Source: an uncultured Actinomycetes bacterium (lineage in GTDB: Bacteria; Actinomycetota; UBA4738; CALAEC01). Taken from it: 36,379 nucleotides of DNA. The DNA lies in contig CALAEC010000182.1 of NCBI GenBank assembly GCA_937890785.1, positions 1-36,379 on the forward strand, written 5' to 3'. A program made the position numbers and the translations under genes. The notes under the pieces are model-generated. The model worked only from the letters and a program-made list of their open reading frames with translations, made no database searches and was not told where the DNA came from. Positions 35,509 to 36,379 of this stretch are shown one piece after another (within the stretch, counting starts at the first letter, position 1; each line of letters opens with the position of its first letter).

Positions 35509-36362
35509 TCGGTCAGCACCTCCCGAATAGCCGATGCCTCGTCGGGGCCAAGCCGGCGGGCTCGGGTGGCCAGGTTGATGGCCGCGTCGGCCAGGGCCAC
35601 GTAGGCCGGCACCGCCTCCGGGGCGTGCCCGGCGATCGCCTCGAGGTTGCGGCGCACGGTCCCGGCGTCGCCCCGAGCCACGGGGCCGGTGAGGGCGGCC
35701 TCAGGGCCGACGCGGATCACGTTCGCCAGACTGGCCTCAGCCAGCGGCGCGAAGGCGGGGAGCGGTGCCGGGAGCCCGGCCAGGCGGAACAGGTGCTCGG
35801 CCAGCCCCTCCACCGCCACGAGATAGTTCGAGCAGAACACCGCGGCCGCGTGGTACAGGGGCTTGCGCTCCTCGGACAGGCGGAACGCCACCCCGCCCCA
35901 GTCGGCGGCGAGCCGCTCGCCGACCTCGAACCCGCGCTCGGTCCACGCCGTGACCGCCACGTGGGCGCCGGGGAGGCGCTCGAGCCCCGACCCGACGTCG
36001 GGCACGGTCTGCATCGGGTGCGTCGACAGGACGTCGGCGCCGGCGTCGCGGGCCGGACCGAGCGCCAGGAGCGGCTCGGCGCCGGAGAGGTGGACCACGA
36101 ACCCACCGTCGGTGAAGCCGCCGGCCGCAGCGATCTCGGCGCACGTCCCGGCGATGGCGTCGTCGGGCACCGCGAGGAGCACGGCCTCGCCCGAGCGCGC
36201 GGCGTCGGCGGGTGGGAGGAGGGGAACGTCCGGCAGCCAGGTCTCGACCCGCGCCCGGGACGCCTCCCGCCCCGAGGCCGCCACCACGCGGTGCCCGGCC
36301 CTGGTCAGGAGGACCGCCAGCGCGGTCCCGACCCTGCCCGCCCCTACGACCGCGACGTCCAT
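35499..36362 (-). CDS. Rossmann-like / DUF2520 protein
   Basis: MDVAVVGAGRVGTALAVLLTRAGHRVVAASGRE...GGFVVHLSGAEPLLALGPARDAGADVLSTHPMQTVPD...CSNYLVAVEGLAEHLF. Confidence 0.88.
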   Translation of the reverse strand: MDVAVVGAGRVGTALAVLLTRAGHRVVAASGREASRARVETWLPDVPLLPPADAARSGEAVLLAVPDDAIAGTCAEIAAAGGFTDGGFVVHLSGAEPLLALGPARDAGADVLSTHPMQTVPDVGSGLERLPGAHVAVTAWTERGFEVGERLAADWGGVAFRLSEERKPLYHAAAVFCSNYLVAVEGLAEHLFRLAGLPAPLPAFAPLAEASLANVIRVGPEAALTGPVARGDAGTVRRNLEAIAGHAPEAVPAYVALADAAINLATRARRLGPDEASAIREVLTEWR

Positions 36363-36379
36363 GGGGTCGTGCGGGTCAC

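Overview
36.4-kb window of very high-GC actinobacterial-type DNA, mostly chromosomal core, coding density very high, many 4-bp ATGA/GTGA gene overlaps. I see no CRISPR array, phage or transposase. From left to right: DUF1508-like gene end, degenerate receiver protein, NIL-domain protein, groEL with a perfect CIRCE operator, sulfotransferase + GT2 pair, DUF5679 micro-protein, response regulator, Rrf2 regulator divergent from DUF4395-thioredoxin, a compatible-solute block (gpgS, HAD phosphatase, AI-2E protein, TreT-like GT4, otsA-like, otsB), a lipoprotein, LytR_C + DUF3263, glutamate dehydrogenase, an ABC system with a double-NBD ATPase and a 900-aa FtsX-type permease, tRNA-Thr(TGT), and a minus-strand superoperon-like block: sigH, rlmB, ispF, ispD, PIN/TRAM, carD, radA, DUF2277, PGRP amidase, VOC remnant, clpC, YtxH, substrate-binding lipoprotein, lysS, coaX, panC, DUF2520. 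Points I find most worth a second look: a 29% histidine micro-protein missed by homology-style thinking, five convergent gene pairs that all share a 4-bp CTAG double stop, a VOC/glyoxalase gene with an internal deletion, a Tat-signal amidase that appears to start at CTG, an inverted repeat placed inside the Rrf2 promoter spacer, leaderless-looking promoters across the trehalose block, and the fused ABC architecture. All functional names come from reading protein motifs by eye; no database search was run.
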